From assembly GCF_013041805.1 (NCBI RefSeq), contig NZ_JABDRI010000074.1, forward strand, positions 38,600-102,599: DNA of 64,000 bases, read 5' to 3'. A model generated the notes under the pieces. That model made no database searches and was not told the origin of the DNA. It saw only the letters and a list, made by a program, of their open reading frames with translations. Both the position numbers and the translations under genes were made by a program. The DNA is from Lutibacter sp. (GTDB lineage: Bacteria > Bacteroidota > Bacteroidia > Flavobacteriales > Flavobacteriaceae). Of this stretch, positions 54,659-63,503 are shown in pieces (positions within the stretch are counted from its first letter, which is position 1; the number at the start of each line of letters is the position of its first letter).

Positions 54659-57094
54659 TTACTCAATAAGTTTAGCCATTCCTGTTTTTAAGATCAGGAT
54701 TAACTCGTCTTTGTTAGCATTATCAGACTGCTGTTGCGCATAAACCAATTGATTTATCATATTTACAGCCATTTTATCAAAGTTATACTTTTTGTACTGC
54801 AAACCTAGCTTCACAAAATTGTTAGTTAAATTTTCTATGGCTTCTTTATTATCACTTTCTGCAATCCATTTAAAAGCCTCACTGTAAATCTGTTGTGTTC
54901 TTTTATTATCTGTGAGAAACATTCCTTTCAATACATGATTTGATATAAATGGAAGTTTAGATTTGTCTTGTTCATTGATATAGATATTAGTAATAGCATC
55001 TGCTAAATGTTCTTTAATATCATCATCTAACTCATTAACTTTGTTTAAAGTAGTTTGTTTATCTATTTGGTACAATGATATTAAAGAACTACCAATAATT
55101 GCATACGATTCACTATTCATGCCTTTTGTAAATAAAGGCGTATAAATAGGTTCAATTAACTTCCCTAAAACTTTTAATGCAGCTGCTTTAACCAATGTTT
55201 TTTTATCAAATTGCGCTAATTTTTCAATTTTAGAAATGGCTTCTTTTTTGTAATACTTTTGAAATAAATCAATATTTTCTAGTGCTAATATTCTTATTTC
55301 ATAGTACGGGTCGTCAAAAGCTTTAATTAAAGTACTAAATGCTTCTTTATTATCTTGATGTTTTGCAATTTCTTCAAGAGCTTCTCTTCTATCGAGATAG
55401 TGAGGAGCATTATTAAATTGATAGATATAATTTTTGAGTGTTTTTTTATCTGATATTTCAGCTAATAATACGTGTTTCGCATCAATATTTATAAGCTTTG
55501 GAAGTTTGTTAAATGGAAAAGTGAATGAATTTTGCCTACTACTAACCCAAACATCTTGACTTAATTTTCTATTTTCTTCGTAGATATCAATTGTTATTGG
55601 AAATTTAAAAATATTCCCTACTTGATTAATGTTCACAGTTACAGAACTATTAATCGTATTATAATCGTAGGTTACATTTAATTTAATATGTCCGTTTCCA
55701 AAATACCATTGGTTAAAAAACCAATTTAAATCTTTTCCGCTTACTTTTTCAAATGCTAAGCGTAATTCATGAGCTTCAGCAGTACCAAACTTATGTTCAG
55801 TTAAATAAGTATTCATTCCTTGAAAAAAAGCATCATCTCCTAAATAATCTCTAAGCATATGTAAAATTGCATTCCCTTTATGGTAGCTTACGGGATCAAA
55901 CATATGTTCTTTGTCTTCATAATAAAAACGGACTAAATTTTTATCTTCGCTTTGACTGTCTAGGTACACTTTTATATCATCATACATATGCGCATTAGCC
56001 TTGTCTTTACCATATTTATATTCGTACCATAAATAAACGCTATAGGTTGCAAACGATTCGTTAACTGTTAAATTAGACCAACTTTCTGTTGTTACTAAAT
56101 CTCCAAACCAATGGTGAAATAATTCATGAGCAATTGTTTCCTCCCACTCATTGTTATCAATTAATTGCCCTTTTTGTTGCTGAGCATCTTCAGCATGAAC
56201 AACTGCTGTAGTGTTTTCCATAGCTCCACTCACATAATCACGCACAACTATTTGACTGTATTTGTCCCAAACATATGGAATGCCAGTTATTTCAGAAAAG
56301 AATGTCATCATCTCAGGAGTTAATCCAAAAATATCTTTTGCTACATTTTCATATTCAGGCTCTACATAATAATCTACATTTAGATCATTCCAAGTGTCTT
56401 TTACAATGCTAAATTCACCAACTCCCATAAAAAATAAGTATGGAGCGTGTTTTTGATCCATTTTCCAATAGTCTGTTCTAGTACCATCACTATTTTCTGT
56501 TTGACTTTTTAAGGTTCCGTTAGAAAGTGTCACAAATTTCGACGGAACAGTCATGTAAATTTCTTGTGTTGTCTTTTGATTTGGAGAATCAATGGTTGGA
56601 AACCAACAACTGCTTGCTTCTGTTTCTCCTTGTGTCCATATTTGCGTTGGTTTATTAGGATCTTCATCCTTAGGGTCAATAAAATATAGACCTTTAGCAC
56701 TTTTAATTACATTACTTCCTTTTTGTTTAACTTCTTCAGGTCTTGCAATGTATTTTATGTATACCGTATATTCTTCTCCTTTTTTATAAGTTTTATCTAA
56801 ATCAATTGTAAGTACATTCTCAGAATAATTATAAGCTGCGATTGAATTATTTACTTTAATTTCTTCTAGTTTAAAAGCTTTGGCATCTAGAATTACTTTA
56901 TTAACTGGGTAAAAATGCGGTGTTAAAGTAATCCAGGCCTCACCGTTCATTTCACTTTTATTGAAATCAAAATTCACTTTTAATTTTGTATGAACTAAGT
57001 TGTTTATTTTTTCTCTTTCTGCTCTATATTCTTTTTCTTGGGCATTTACAGTTACTGTAAATAATAAAATAAGCGTAAATAATAAATTTTTCAT
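54659..57094 (-). CDS. M1-family aminopeptidase with signal peptide
   Basis: An 811-residue secreted metallopeptidase. Signal peptide (MKNLLFTLILLFTVTVNAQ), then the M1 beta-saddle domain, GAMEN exopeptidase motif (290-294), zinc site HELFHHW (323-329) with the third ligand Glu in NESFATY (345-351). The last 270 residues are HEAT-like helical repeats. It releases N-terminal residues from peptides in the periplasm or outside. The length is usual for Bacteroidetes M1 proteins. It is followed by a convergent XRE gene and preceded by the DUF4252 operon on the same strand with a terminator between. Confidence 0.93.
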   Translation of the reverse strand: MKNLLFTLILLFTVTVNAQEKEYRAEREKINNLVHTKLKVNFDFNKSEMNGEAWITLTPHFYPVNKVILDAKAFKLEEIKVNNSIAAYNYSENVLTIDLDKTYKKGEEYTVYIKYIARPEEVKQKGSNVIKSAKGLYFIDPKDEDPNKPTQIWTQGETEASSCWFPTIDSPNQKTTQEIYMTVPSKFVTLSNGTLKSQTENSDGTRTDYWKMDQKHAPYLFFMGVGEFSIVKDTWNDLNVDYYVEPEYENVAKDIFGLTPEMMTFFSEITGIPYVWDKYSQIVVRDYVSGAMENTTAVVHAEDAQQQKGQLIDNNEWEETIAHELFHHWFGDLVTTESWSNLTVNESFATYSVYLWYEYKYGKDKANAHMYDDIKVYLDSQSEDKNLVRFYYEDKEHMFDPVSYHKGNAILHMLRDYLGDDAFFQGMNTYLTEHKFGTAEAHELRLAFEKVSGKDLNWFFNQWYFGNGHIKLNVTYDYNTINSSVTVNINQVGNIFKFPITIDIYEENRKLSQDVWVSSRQNSFTFPFNKLPKLINIDAKHVLLAEISDKKTLKNYIYQFNNAPHYLDRREALEEIAKHQDNKEAFSTLIKAFDDPYYEIRILALENIDLFQKYYKKEAISKIEKLAQFDKKTLVKAAALKVLGKLIEPIYTPLFTKGMNSESYAIIGSSLISLYQIDKQTTLNKVNELDDDIKEHLADAITNIYINEQDKSKLPFISNHVLKGMFLTDNKRTQQIYSEAFKWIAESDNKEAIENLTNNFVKLGLQYKKYNFDKMAVNMINQLVYAQQQSDNANKDELILILKTGMAKLIE

Positions 57095-57167
57095 TTGCGA
57101 TAGATAACTAATTTAAGGCCTCAAAAATACTATTTTAAATTTTTTAGGAAGTTAATAACACGTTAAA

Positions 57168-57192
57168 AAGCCACACGTATTAGGTATGGCTT
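57168..57192 (-). terminator. Terminator of the sigma-DUF4252 operon
   Basis: On the minus strand AAGCCATAC (57192-57184) pairs with GTGTGGCTT (57176-57168) with one G-U pair and a 7-base loop, followed by TTTAA. It lies 25 bases past the last DUF4252 stop codon. Confidence 0.7.
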
Positions 57193-57216
57193 CATTTTAG
57201 TATGTATTTATGAAAT

Positions 57217-57765
57217 CTATTTTATGCTACTTAACAAGCTTTCAAGTTGTTTTAGCTGTGGTGAATCATCATCCATTTTAATTTCTTGGGTTAATTTTAA
57301 AATATCTGATGGATTCATATTTTCACCTATCACTCTAACAATAGCAAATCCTTTATCGTTATCTGATCCGAAAATGACAACTTCATCAATAGCGTCTTCT
57401 TCGCCTAAGTAATTTACAGAAACATTGCCATCTCCCATATTCATTCTCATTAACTGTTTGTATTTTGGGTTTTTAAGAATACTTTTCACTTTTGCTTTTT
57501 CAGAAGTATACAATTTACCATTTGTCTCATTTAGTTGTAAGGCTAAAAAGTTCACTTTTTTTATTGTCTCAAGCGTATTTTTAATATCGTTAGAAACATC
57601 TGTGTCTTTTAATTGTAATATGCTAGAAGGTAAATCAATAGAGATAAACTCGCTATTCTCTTTACTATCTACATAGTACTTTTGTAATGAAGGATTGGTA
57701 TCACAAGCTATTGTAAGTAATACTACTGCAATAACCAATCCTGAAATTTTTATAAATTTTCTCAT
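57217..57765 (-). CDS. DUF4252 lipoprotein
   Basis: A 182-residue lipoprotein (lipobox TIAC, Cys21) with a DUF4252 domain: alternating beta/alpha elements with KVNFLALQLNETNGKLYTSEKAKVK and VNYLGEEDAIDEVVIFGSDNDKGFAIVRVIGENMNPSDIL. Function unknown; DUF4252 proteins regularly follow an ECF sigma factor in Flavobacteriia. The gene ends the four-gene unit and starts one base after its DUF4252 sibling. Confidence 0.88.
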   Translation of the reverse strand: MRKFIKISGLVIAVVLLTIACDTNPSLQKYYVDSKENSEFISIDLPSSILQLKDTDVSNDIKNTLETIKKVNFLALQLNETNGKLYTSEKAKVKSILKNPKYKQLMRMNMGDGNVSVNYLGEEDAIDEVVIFGSDNDKGFAIVRVIGENMNPSDILKLTQEIKMDDDSPQLKQLESLLSSIK

Positions 57766-57766
57766 T

Positions 57767-58294
57767 TTATTGTTTTTTAACTTCTATCCCACTATTAGGA
57801 ATGTGAGCTTCAGTAAGTTTAGATATTTTATTTAAATCAATATCTCCTGTTAATGATAGGATTACAGATTCTGCTTTAATTTCGTTATTGTATTTCTCAA
57901 TACCTCCAACATACATAAGTAATTCGCTTACGTGGTCGTCATCTTTGCCGCTTTTTACGTATATTTTAACGTTAGAATCTTTATCCTTAACTCGCATTAA
58001 TTCAACAAGTTTGTTAGATTTTAAATAGTTAGAAACTACATCACTCATTTGTTTTGCGATTTCAGAATTTTCGGTTGTAAAAACTCTAAACGAATTTAGA
58101 CCTTTTACCATATCAAAATATTCAGCTCCTTCTTCTCCACCACTTTTGAATTTGGCAAGCATTTTAAATGCTTCTTGGGTTACAACTACCGTTGTTACAT
58201 CGTCCATATCTTCAAATTTGTCAAAAATTGAGTTTTGGGCATAATTTGAGAAGGATATTAATGCGATTGCTAATAATACTATTATTTTTTTCAT
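57767..58294 (-). CDS. DUF4252 exported protein
   Basis: A 175-residue protein with signal peptide (MKKIIVLLAIALISFSNYAQ) and a DUF4252 domain (FEDMDDVTTVVVTQEAFKMLAKF, FVKSGKDDDHVSELLMYVGG-like segment, LTGDIDLNKISKL). I start it at ATG 58294; a longer frame to 58369 runs back into the preceding gene. With its lipoprotein sibling it probably works in the envelope downstream of the sigma factor. It begins four bases after the preceding gene ends. Confidence 0.88.
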   Translation of the reverse strand: MKKIIVLLAIALISFSNYAQNSIFDKFEDMDDVTTVVVTQEAFKMLAKFKSGGEEGAEYFDMVKGLNSFRVFTTENSEIAKQMSDVVSNYLKSNKLVELMRVKDKDSNVKIYVKSGKDDDHVSELLMYVGGIEKYNNEIKAESVILSLTGDIDLNKISKLTEAHIPNSGIEVKKQ

Positions 58295-58298
58295 TTTT

Positions 58299-58724
58299 TT
58301 ACTTTTTAGGTTGTTTAAAAATTTTGTTTGTTGTGTCTTCAAAATGTTGCAATTGAGCAATTGCCGCATTTCCTTTATTTAAATTTGCTGAAAGTAATTC
58401 TAATGCACCAATAGTTTGGGCATACACTTTTTCAGCTTTTCTTTGTTGAATATTTTCATATCCATTGTAAACACTAACTAGTAATATTACTGAGGCTGCT
58501 ACAGATAACCATTTCCAATTCCGTTTTTTACTGTTTAATTGAATAGTTTTTGTAAAACGCTCTTGTTTACTAGTTGAAAAATACCCAAATAATGCTTGGT
58601 ATTCCTCTAAATGTGGTGCTACGTTTCCATTTGAAAAATAGTTTTTCAACATTTTTTCTTCTGCAATTGTAGTTTCTGCATTTAGATATTTTTCCAACAA
58701 CTTCTCTATGTTAGCTAATTCCAT
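58299..58724 (-). CDS. Small membrane protein, likely anti-sigma-like partner
   Basis: A 141-residue protein with an N-terminal helical region (MELANIEKLLEKYLNAETTIAEEKMLKNYF) and one membrane span (about residues 72-87, WLSVAASVILLVSVYNGY). The N-terminus resembles the zinc-free anti-sigma-type helix (LLEKYLNxETTxAEE) found behind ECF sigma factors in Bacteroidetes. Its start overlaps the sigma gene by 14 bases, as expected for a co-regulated anti-sigma factor. The C-terminal part is periplasmic. I infer anti-sigma activity from position and topology only. Confidence 0.78.
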   Translation of the reverse strand: MELANIEKLLEKYLNAETTIAEEKMLKNYFSNGNVAPHLEEYQALFGYFSTSKQERFTKTIQLNSKKRNWKWLSVAASVILLVSVYNGYENIQQRKAEKVYAQTIGALELLSANLNKGNAAIAQLQHFEDTTNKIFKQPKK

Positions 58725-59220
58725 ATTTGTGTTGTTTTAATAATTGTTCTCTTATTGTTTTCCTTGCTCTTGATAGTGATACTCGAATTGCTGTTGGTTT
58801 TAAATTCAACATTTTTGCAATTTCGTCAAATTCGTATTCTTCAATATCTCTAAGCTGTATAATTAATTTTTGTTGCTCAGGTAAGTTTTCAATTAATTCG
58901 TGAACTTTACTTACACTGTCATTAAGTTCCATTCGTCTATCCAAAGACGTGCCATTTTCTTTATAATTACTATGAACTAACGTTAAATTACTTGCTTGTT
59001 TCGATTTTAATCGGTCAAAACAATAATTTTTTGTCATTGTCATAGCAAAAGCTTCAATGCTTTTATATTCTTTTAATTTTTCTTTATTCTTCCATAACTT
59101 AAACAGTAATTCTTGTGTTGCATCTTCAGCTTCCTCAGTAGATACAAGTAATCTTTTCGCTACACGAAATACTTTATCTTTAAAGGGCATTACAGTTTTT
59201 AAAAAATCAGACTGCTTCAT
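58711..59220 (-). CDS. ECF RNA polymerase sigma factor
   Basis: A 169-residue sigma-70 family protein: region 2 (KVFRVAKRLLVSTEEAEDATQELLFKLWKNKEKL) and region 4 (LPEQQKLIIQLRDIEEYEFDEIAKMLNLKPTAIRVSLSRARKTI). It heads a unit with the membrane partner and two DUF4252 genes, a standard Flavobacteriia arrangement, probably an envelope-stress or membrane-linked regulon. No clear promoter box was found in the spacer 59221-59360, which is shared with the divergent S41 gene. Confidence 0.93.
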   Translation of the reverse strand: MKQSDFLKTVMPFKDKVFRVAKRLLVSTEEAEDATQELLFKLWKNKEKLKEYKSIEAFAMTMTKNYCFDRLKSKQASNLTLVHSNYKENGTSLDRRMELNDSVSKVHELIENLPEQQKLIIQLRDIEEYEFDEIAKMLNLKPTAIRVSLSRARKTIREQLLKQHKYGIS

Positions 59221-59360
59221 TTTAAGCTTGGTTTTACAACATTTTCTGCTGCTGTTACAATTATGACGACCAACTTTCGTTTTTGTAACAGTTGCTATTA
59301 AATTTTGTAAGAAAAATTAATATCTTGCGACTTTAATAGAGTCAAATATAAAATTTTAAT

Positions 59361-60830
59361 ATGAAGAAATTTAACTTTTTACTATACACATACTTTCTGT
59401 TTAGTTTAATTTTTATTAGTTGTACAAAAAATGATGATGTTGAAATTCCTCAAAATATAGAATTACAGGATTTTGTTTGGAAAGGAATGAACTCTTGGTA
59501 TAATTGGCAATCTTCGGTACCTAGTTTGGCAGATTCTAAAGATGATAATACGAATGACTATTTTTCCTACTTAAATAATTATGCTACTCCTGAGAGTTTA
59601 TTTGAGAGTTTAATATATAACCCTGGAACTTCTGATAGATTTTCATGGTTTATTGAAGATTATGTAGTTCAAAACAATGCATTTCAAGGAATTTCTGTTT
59701 CTTTTGGGTTTCGTTTACAAGCAGTTTCTATTAATGATAGCGGAGATATCATTTTTTATGTTAGATATGTAGCTCCTAATTCAGCTGCAAGTGGTGCAGG
59801 AATTAAAAGAGGTGATATTATAAATGCACTTAATGGAGAGGTTTTAAATGAATCAAATTATAGTAGTGTTGTAGCTAGCCTAAGTAATGAAACGGTAACA
59901 TTATCATTTGTTTCTGAAAATGAAGGAACGTTAACATTTATTGAAGATAAAACTATTACTGCAACACAATTGTCTGAAAATCCAGTACATTTTAGTACGG
60001 TTTTTAATGACGTAGACGGCAAAAAAGTTGGATATTTAGTATATAATTCATTCAGATCCTCCTACAATGATGAATTAAATGCAGTCTTTTCTAATTTTGA
60101 AAACGAAGGTATTACTGAGCTCATTTTAGATTTAAGATTAAATGGTGGAGGCTCTGTTTTAACATCAGCCTATTTAGCAAGTATGATTTATAAGGATGCA
60201 AATAATGATATTTTTGCTGAGTTACGATTTAATGAAAAACACTTAAACGAAAATGGATATTATAATTTTGATGATAGTTTAGATGTTTATGATGTTAGTG
60301 GTACTAAAACTGGAGAAGAAACAATTAATAGACTAACCACAATAAATCAATTATATGTTTTAACTTCTAGTAGTACGGCTTCTGCAAGTGAAATGGTTAT
60401 TAATGGACTTAAAGCATTTATCCCTGTAAAAGTTGTTGGATCAACTACTTATGGTAAAAATGTTGGTTCTATAACGCTTTATGACTCTCCTTCTTCGGAA
60501 TATACAAGCTTGTCAAGCGCAAACCCTGATCACTTAAATGCTATGCAACCTATTGTTTTTCAAATATATAATAAAACCGGGCAAAGTGATTATACGTTGG
60601 GTTTTGAGCCAGACATTGAAGTAAAGGAATATCAATTTTGGAATACAATTTTACCTTTTGGAGATGAAAATGAAGTTGTTTTAAAAGCAGCTTTAGATGA
60701 TATTAGAGGACTATCAGGTAAAAGTCAGTTTATGTCTAAATATAAAAACGTTAAGAAATTTGATGTGTCTGAACTTGAACAAAAATTTGAAAAAGAAATG
60801 TACATTGATGCTACTTTTTTCGATAAATAA
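59361..60830 (+). CDS. S41-family (C-terminal processing) peptidase lipoprotein
   Basis: A 489-residue protein with lipobox FISC (Cys21). The N-terminal domain (about 30-110) is helical, followed by a PDZ domain (VAPNSAASGAGIKRGDIINALNGE, around 145-185) and an S41 catalytic domain (LDLRLNGGGSVLTSAYLAS). The nucleophile Ser is in SSSTASASEMVINGL and the general base Lys in TYGKNVGS. It degrades or processes proteins in the periplasm, possibly at the outer membrane. It is a single gene, divergent from the sigma operon and convergent with the patatin gene. Confidence 0.9.
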   Translation: MKKFNFLLYTYFLFSLIFISCTKNDDVEIPQNIELQDFVWKGMNSWYNWQSSVPSLADSKDDNTNDYFSYLNNYATPESLFESLIYNPGTSDRFSWFIEDYVVQNNAFQGISVSFGFRLQAVSINDSGDIIFYVRYVAPNSAASGAGIKRGDIINALNGEVLNESNYSSVVASLSNETVTLSFVSENEGTLTFIEDKTITATQLSENPVHFSTVFNDVDGKKVGYLVYNSFRSSYNDELNAVFSNFENEGITELILDLRLNGGGSVLTSAYLASMIYKDANNDIFAELRFNEKHLNENGYYNFDDSLDVYDVSGTKTGEETINRLTTINQLYVLTSSSTASASEMVINGLKAFIPVKVVGSTTYGKNVGSITLYDSPSSEYTSLSSANPDHLNAMQPIVFQIYNKTGQSDYTLGFEPDIEVKEYQFWNTILPFGDENEVVLKAALDDIRGLSGKSQFMSKYKNVKKFDVSELEQKFEKEMYIDATFFDK

Positions 60831-60846
60831 TTACAATATAGAGTAG

Positions 60847-60884
60847 AAATAAAAGAGGCTATTGTTAAATAGCCTCTTTTATTT
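60847..60884. terminator. Bidirectional terminator between S41 and patatin genes
   Basis: A perfect 17-bp stem (60847-60863 and 60868-60884, including AGAGGCTATT) with a 4-base loop, lying 16 bases past the S41 stop and 22 bases past the patatin-like stop on the other strand; A/T runs flank both sides. Confidence 0.88.
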
Positions 60885-60906
60885 TAAATTAGGTTTAAAT
60901 TCATTC

Positions 60907-61797
60907 CTAGGAATCAACTACTTTATTTTTAGCATAATTGTATCCTAATTCCCACCATTTAGCCATCTTTATTTTGTCAAAAATTAACGAATTTGTAGTT
61001 AAAACTGTTGGTGTATAATATAAATTAAGCTTTACATCATGTTCGCGGGCATATAATTTTCCAATAGAAATATTATGACTTTCAATACGGCCTAACATAA
61101 ATTCAAATACATCAAACAATAAAGAAAATGGATTTTTGGATGGTAACCTATTTACTTGTGTTACTTCTGTTTCTAAAATAATAACATCAATTTCCTTTGC
61201 TCCAAGCATAATTGCTTTTCGTATAGGAACTAGAGACCCAAAACCACCATCAGCGTATTGATGGCCATTTTTCACTAACAAACTCATAAAAGGGACATAA
61301 TTACAAGAAGCCCAAATCCAATCACAAAAATCATTATAAGAACAATCTTTTATAGATTTATATTCAACTTCATTTGATGAAATATTAGAAACTACAACCA
61401 CCACCTCTTTTTCTTCATCTTTTATTTTAGCATACATTTTTTCAGTAATGTTATTTTTTATGAGTTTTAATAAATTTTTACTTTCTCCAAAAGTTTTTCT
61501 TCCTTTAAGAAAATTCCAAAGTGTATGAAGGTGATTGATGCTTATTACCTTTTCACCGTTCACATTTCTTATTACAAATGGGCTGTTACTAAATATTTTA
61601 TTTTGATTAACAGAAGTATAGATAATTTTTAATTCATCAACCATTCCTAATGCTAAATGTGAAACCATTAAACTGCCCGTAGATGAGCCTAAAAATATAT
61701 CATATTTTTTTTGTTGATCTTTCATTAAATGCTCTACTATGCCTCCTGCAAAAGCTCCTTTGCTTCCTCCTCCTGAAATAACTAATGCTTTTTTCAT
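60907..61797 (-). CDS. Patatin-like phospholipase
   Basis: A 296-residue lipid acyl hydrolase. The oxyanion glycine loop is GGGSKG (residues 9-14), the nucleophile motif GSSTG (Ser39) and the catalytic Asp motif DGGFGS. There is no signal peptide, so it is cytoplasmic or peripheral to the inner membrane. It cleaves phospholipid or triacylglycerol acyl chains, perhaps in membrane turnover. It is a single gene, divergent from the BNR lipoprotein gene. Confidence 0.9.
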   Translation of the reverse strand: MKKALVISGGGSKGAFAGGIVEHLMKDQQKKYDIFLGSSTGSLMVSHLALGMVDELKIIYTSVNQNKIFSNSPFVIRNVNGEKVISINHLHTLWNFLKGRKTFGESKNLLKLIKNNITEKMYAKIKDEEKEVVVVVSNISSNEVEYKSIKDCSYNDFCDWIWASCNYVPFMSLLVKNGHQYADGGFGSLVPIRKAIMLGAKEIDVIILETEVTQVNRLPSKNPFSLLFDVFEFMLGRIESHNISIGKLYAREHDVKLNLYYTPTVLTTNSLIFDKIKMAKWWELGYNYAKNKVVDS

Positions 61798-61844
61798 AAA
61801 GCTATCATTGTTTTATTTAAATTAGTACCATAAAATTATTAAAA

Positions 61845-62882
61845 ATGAATAGACTTACAGCGTGTTTTATCATCTTAATTAGTATAGCTTCTTGTAAAAA
61901 AGAATATAAGTCTCGAGAATCAGTTACCATTTCCATTGAAAAATTTAAAATGGATAGTACAAGTATTAGAGCTATAGAAATATTAAATGATTCAGCCGTG
62001 GTGTATGCAGGGTCTGTTGGTGACATTGGAATTCTTTTAGATAATGGTAACATTTCTAAGTTTAAAAAAATAATAACTGATTCAGTTGCACCGCATTTTA
62101 GAGCTTTAGCCCTAAACAAGAAAAGTATATATGCTTTAAATGTTGGGAATCCAGCGTTACTCTATAAGATTGAAAGTAGTAAGGCCACTTTAGTGTACAC
62201 TGAATATCATGAAAAAGTTTTCTACGATTCAATGAAATTTTTTGACAATATGAATGGCATAGCAATGGGAGATCCTACAGGAGATTGTTTATCTATAATA
62301 ATAACGCGAGATGGCGGAAATTCTTGGTTTAAAATAGATTGTAATAATTTACCTCAAATTTATGAAGGAGAGGCTGCTTTTGCCGCTAGCAATACCAACA
62401 TAGCAATTGTTGGTGAAAATGCCTGGATTGCTACTGGAGGTTTAAAATCACGTATTTTTCATACTTCAGATATGGGTGTAACTTGGAATGTTTATAATAC
62501 ACCTATAATTCAAGGGGAAAATACTACAGGAATATATTCTATAGATTTTTATAATGAAAAACAAGGGATTATTTGTGGGGGGGATTATACAGATAAGTTT
62601 GGAAATTCAGCAAATAAAGCAATAACTAACGATGGTGGTAAAACTTGGCAAGTTGTTTCGGAAAATAAAGAGCCAAAATATGTAAGTTGTGTTCAATTTG
62701 TGCCTAAAACAGATGGAAAAGAAGTTTTTGCAGTTTCAACGAATGGTATCTTTTATTCAAATGATGCCGGAGTTAATTGGGAAAAAGTTAGTGATGACGG
62801 TTTTTATACGATTAGATTTGTTTCGGATAAAAGTGCTTGGTTGTCTGGGAATGAAGTAATAGCAAAAATGACAATTAATTAG
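61845..62882 (+). CDS. BNR/VPS10-like beta-propeller lipoprotein
   Basis: A 345-residue lipoprotein (IASC, Cys17) with repeats containing TRDGGNSW, TSDMGVTW, TNDGGKTWQVV and SNDAGVNWEKV, the Asp-box/BNR pattern of photosystem-II-stability-like and sortilin-like propellers. It is smaller than the two VPS10 proteins of this window and lacks their C-terminal domain. Enzymatic function is not evident. It ends one base before a small lipoprotein gene, so the two are co-transcribed. Confidence 0.85.
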   Translation: MNRLTACFIILISIASCKKEYKSRESVTISIEKFKMDSTSIRAIEILNDSAVVYAGSVGDIGILLDNGNISKFKKIITDSVAPHFRALALNKKSIYALNVGNPALLYKIESSKATLVYTEYHEKVFYDSMKFFDNMNGIAMGDPTGDCLSIIITRDGGNSWFKIDCNNLPQIYEGEAAFAASNTNIAIVGENAWIATGGLKSRIFHTSDMGVTWNVYNTPIIQGENTTGIYSIDFYNEKQGIICGGDYTDKFGNSANKAITNDGGKTWQVVSENKEPKYVSCVQFVPKTDGKEVFAVSTNGIFYSNDAGVNWEKVSDDGFYTIRFVSDKSAWLSGNEVIAKMTIN

Positions 62883-62883
62883 C

Positions 62884-63441
62884 ATGAAAAAAACGATTAT
62901 CTTATTCATACTATTAGGTTTAGTTTTAAGTTGTGGAAAAGAGTCAAAACTAAGTCAAAAATTTAACTGTACTTCAACTAAATTTGAAAATACAAAATCA
63001 ATTTTAGATTTTAATAAAAACTTTAAATTAAATATTCCAACTAGTTGGAATACAAAATTATACTTTAGTGAATTTGAATCTGAAATATTTACCGCAGATA
63101 CTTTAAAGCAGCTTACGGAATCTTTTATTTTAGCAACATCATTTAATTTAGGTGAGATTGTATTTAATAAGGAATATTATGTAAGAAACGATTCAATCTT
63201 AAATAGAAATAATTTAGAATTGATTAAAGATGGAAATGATAGTTTTCAATCTAAACAAGCCTATTGGTTTGTTGCAAAAGGTATTAAAAATGGATTTACT
63301 TTTCATCAGTTTACAATATCTTCAAAAATTACTAAAAACAGTTATTTTAATGCTTCTGCTGAAATTTATGGAGATGAAAACGTAGAAGAGAGAATTTGTG
63401 AAGTAATTTCTATTTTAGATAAAGTTCAATTTTTACAATAA
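62884..63441 (+). CDS. Small lipoprotein of unknown function
   Basis: A 185-residue lipoprotein (LVLSC, Cys17) with a PsbP-like or Spy/YtfJ-like globular domain of mixed beta and alpha (FKLNIPTSWNTKLYFSEFESEIFTADTLKQL, GFTFHQFTISSKITKNSYFNASAEIYG). I do not recognise the family with confidence. It follows the BNR lipoprotein by one base and precedes pepT with its own promoter between, so its partner is probably the BNR protein. Confidence 0.75.
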   Translation: MKKTIILFILLGLVLSCGKESKLSQKFNCTSTKFENTKSILDFNKNFKLNIPTSWNTKLYFSEFESEIFTADTLKQLTESFILATSFNLGEIVFNKEYYVRNDSILNRNNLELIKDGNDSFQSKQAYWFVAKGIKNGFTFHQFTISSKITKNSYFNASAEIYGDENVEERICEVISILDKVQFLQ

Positions 63442-63456
63442 TTTATGATAATTAGA

Positions 63457-63487
63457 TTGTAAAACCTTACTCAAAATCTTACTTTTG
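63457..63487 (+). promoter_or_regulatory. Bacteroidetes-type promoter for pepT
   Basis: TTG (63457-63459) and TACTTTTG (63480-63487) with a 20-base spacer match the TTG / TAnnTTTG consensus; the leader to ATG 63504 would be about 12 bases. Confidence 0.7.
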
Positions 63488-63503
63488 AAAAAAATCTTAT
63501 AAC